Assembly: GCA_024639035.1 (NCBI GenBank)
Contig: JAHEJE010000172.1
Location: forward strand, 1 to 6,731
Source: Alphaproteobacteria bacterium
GTDB lineage: Bacteria > Pseudomonadota > Alphaproteobacteria > Rhizobiales > Aestuariivirgaceae
DNA length: 6,731 nucleotides
Direction: 5' to 3'
The notes under the pieces were generated by a model. That model had not been told where the DNA came from and did no database searches. It saw only the letters and a list, made by a program, of their open reading frames with translations. A program made the translations under genes and the position numbers. Of the stretch, positions 5,764 to 6,731 are shown in pieces. Position 1 is the stretch's first letter, and the number at the start of each line of letters is the position of its first letter.

Positions 5764-6731
5764 ACCGGCCCTTCCTCAGTTCGCTGACCCGGATATCGGA
5801 CCTGCACGAGCGCCCCTATGACGTCGAGCCGCTGCCGCGCGACAACTGGGCGACTGGCGACTATGTCATGTGCGAGGTCATCGGCCGGCCCGGGCCGAAT
5901 TACCAGGTTGAATTGGCCGACGGGCGCATGTGCCAGGTCTTCGACGGCGACCTGGTTGTCGGCGCCTTCGGCCATCGCGCCGCGACGCTGGAGGGGGTCG
6001 GCAGCTGGCAAGACATCGCCGACGACGGCAGGCTGAGCAGCCTGACCGCAGCCGGACTGTTCGGCAAGGTCACATCGGTGTCGCCGCTCATGCCGCCGTT
6101 CATGGAGCTGAAGTACAAGGGCCATGTCGTGCGACAGGACAAGGTGACCATGGGCCAGTTCCGCCCGCACAACCAGGTTGTGCCAATCGAGGCTCCGGTC
6201 ATCATGCTGATCGGCACGTCGATGTCGTCGGGCAAGACGACCTCGGGCCGCGCCATCGTCCATGAACTCAAGCAGCGCGGCCTCAAGGTCACCGCCACCA
6301 AGCTCACCGGCGCCGGGCGCTACCGCGATGTCCTGAGCTTTCGCGACGCCGGCGCCGACCACATCTTCGATTTCGTCGACGTCGGCCTGCCGTCGACCGT
6401 GTGCGAACCGGCTGAATTCGAGCCGTTGCTGCTGCAACTGCTGACGCTGATCGCCCGGACCCGGCCCGACGTGCTGGTCGCCGAGGCCGGTGCCTCGCCG
6501 CTCGAACCCTACAATGGTTCCGTTGCCATGAAGGTGCTGCACGACAACATCAAGATGTATGTGCTGTGCGCGTCTGACCCATACGCGGTGATGGGCGTGC
6601 AGCACGCCTTTGACCACAAGCCGCATCTCGTCTGCGGTCCCGCGGCCAATACCGATGCCGCGGTCAGCCTGGTCAACAAGCTGTGCGGCGTGCCCGCCCT
6701 CAACCTGATGCTGCGCCGCGGCCGCGCCGGG
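5760..6731 (+). CDS. P-loop NTPase, DUF1611 / BioD-like, partial at the window end
   Basis: The gene starts at ATG 5760, overlapping the M20 stop by 4 bp, with GGAGG at 5748-5752 and 7-nt spacing. It runs open through the window edge: 324 residues, no stop. Residues 1-140 form an N-terminal domain with short strands (TGDYVMCEVIG, 32-42; GDLVVGAFG, 63-71; TAAGLFGKV, 96-104), perhaps a small beta barrel. From 146 comes a P-loop domain: GTSMSSGKTTS (152-162) with five residues between the glycines, as in dethiobiotin synthetase and DUF1611 proteins, not the four of a classic Walker A. TKLTGAGRYRD (180-190) and LVAEAGASPLEPYNG (239-253) match in place the EGAGG-type loop of BioD and the EGQGS-type loop of DUF1611. 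DUF1611 includes D-glutamate N-acetyltransferase DgcN, but that function cannot be assumed here. Domain call fairly sure, role unknown. Confidence 0.8.
   Translation, partial: MNRPFLSSLTRISDLHERPYDVEPLPRDNWATGDYVMCEVIGRPGPNYQVELADGRMCQVFDGDLVVGAFGHRAATLEGVGSWQDIADDGRLSSLTAAGLFGKVTSVSPLMPPFMELKYKGHVVRQDKVTMGQFRPHNQVVPIEAPVIMLIGTSMSSGKTTSGRAIVHELKQRGLKVTATKLTGAGRYRDVLSFRDAGADHIFDFVDVGLPSTVCEPAEFEPLLLQLLTLIARTRPDVLVAEAGASPLEPYNGSVAMKVLHDNIKMYVLCASDPYAVMGVQHAFDHKPHLVCGPAANTDAAVSLVNKLCGVPALNLMLRRGRAG

Noticed and set aside
5658..6626. Minus-strand open frame of 322 codons opposite the P-loop gene
   Set aside because: Antisense shadow of the plus-strand P-loop protein; its His- and Asp-rich runs come from reverse-complemented codons.

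Overview
The window is GC-rich and protein-dense, with strong G/C preference at third codon positions in the clear genes and many false antisense reading frames. It looks like a bacterial chromosome. The best taxonomic clue is a site at 628-642 that reads GTTC-N7-GTTC on the minus strand, the LexA-box form known from Alphaproteobacteria. Together with the base composition this suggests an alphaproteobacterium, perhaps Rhizobiales-like; genus is not resolved. No mobile element, CRISPR array, rRNA or tRNA was seen.

Layout. Positions 1-707 hold no convincing gene. They contain several inverted repeats and, near the right end, a well-formed leftward promoter whose 17-bp spacer begins with the LexA-type box. 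On the minus strand at 708-1151 is a secreted DUF411-type metal-binding protein with a signal peptide and a CxCC motif. A divergent, unrecognised 75-residue protein is encoded at 1395-1622 (+).

From about 1722 to the right edge runs one operon of five genes on the plus strand: a phenylacetate-CoA-ligase-family adenylating enzyme, an enoyl-CoA hydratase/isomerase, a flavin-reductase-domain flavoprotein, an M20-family zinc amidohydrolase, and a P-loop protein cut off by the window end. Three of the four junctions are 4-bp ATGA stop/start overlaps, so the genes are almost certainly co-translated. The exception is a 120-bp gap before the flavoprotein, which holds two inverted repeats, one of which could mask the ribosome binding site.

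How the genes may work together (inference): the M20 enzyme could release a carboxylic acid from an amide conjugate. The ligase would convert an acid to its CoA thioester, the crotonase-fold enzyme would hydrate or isomerise it, and the flavoprotein would provide reduced flavin or a redox step. The P-loop protein resembles the DUF1611 / dethiobiotin-synthetase type of NTPase, and its role in such a pathway is unknown. I do not recognise this five-gene combination as a described pathway, and the substrate cannot be read from the sequence.
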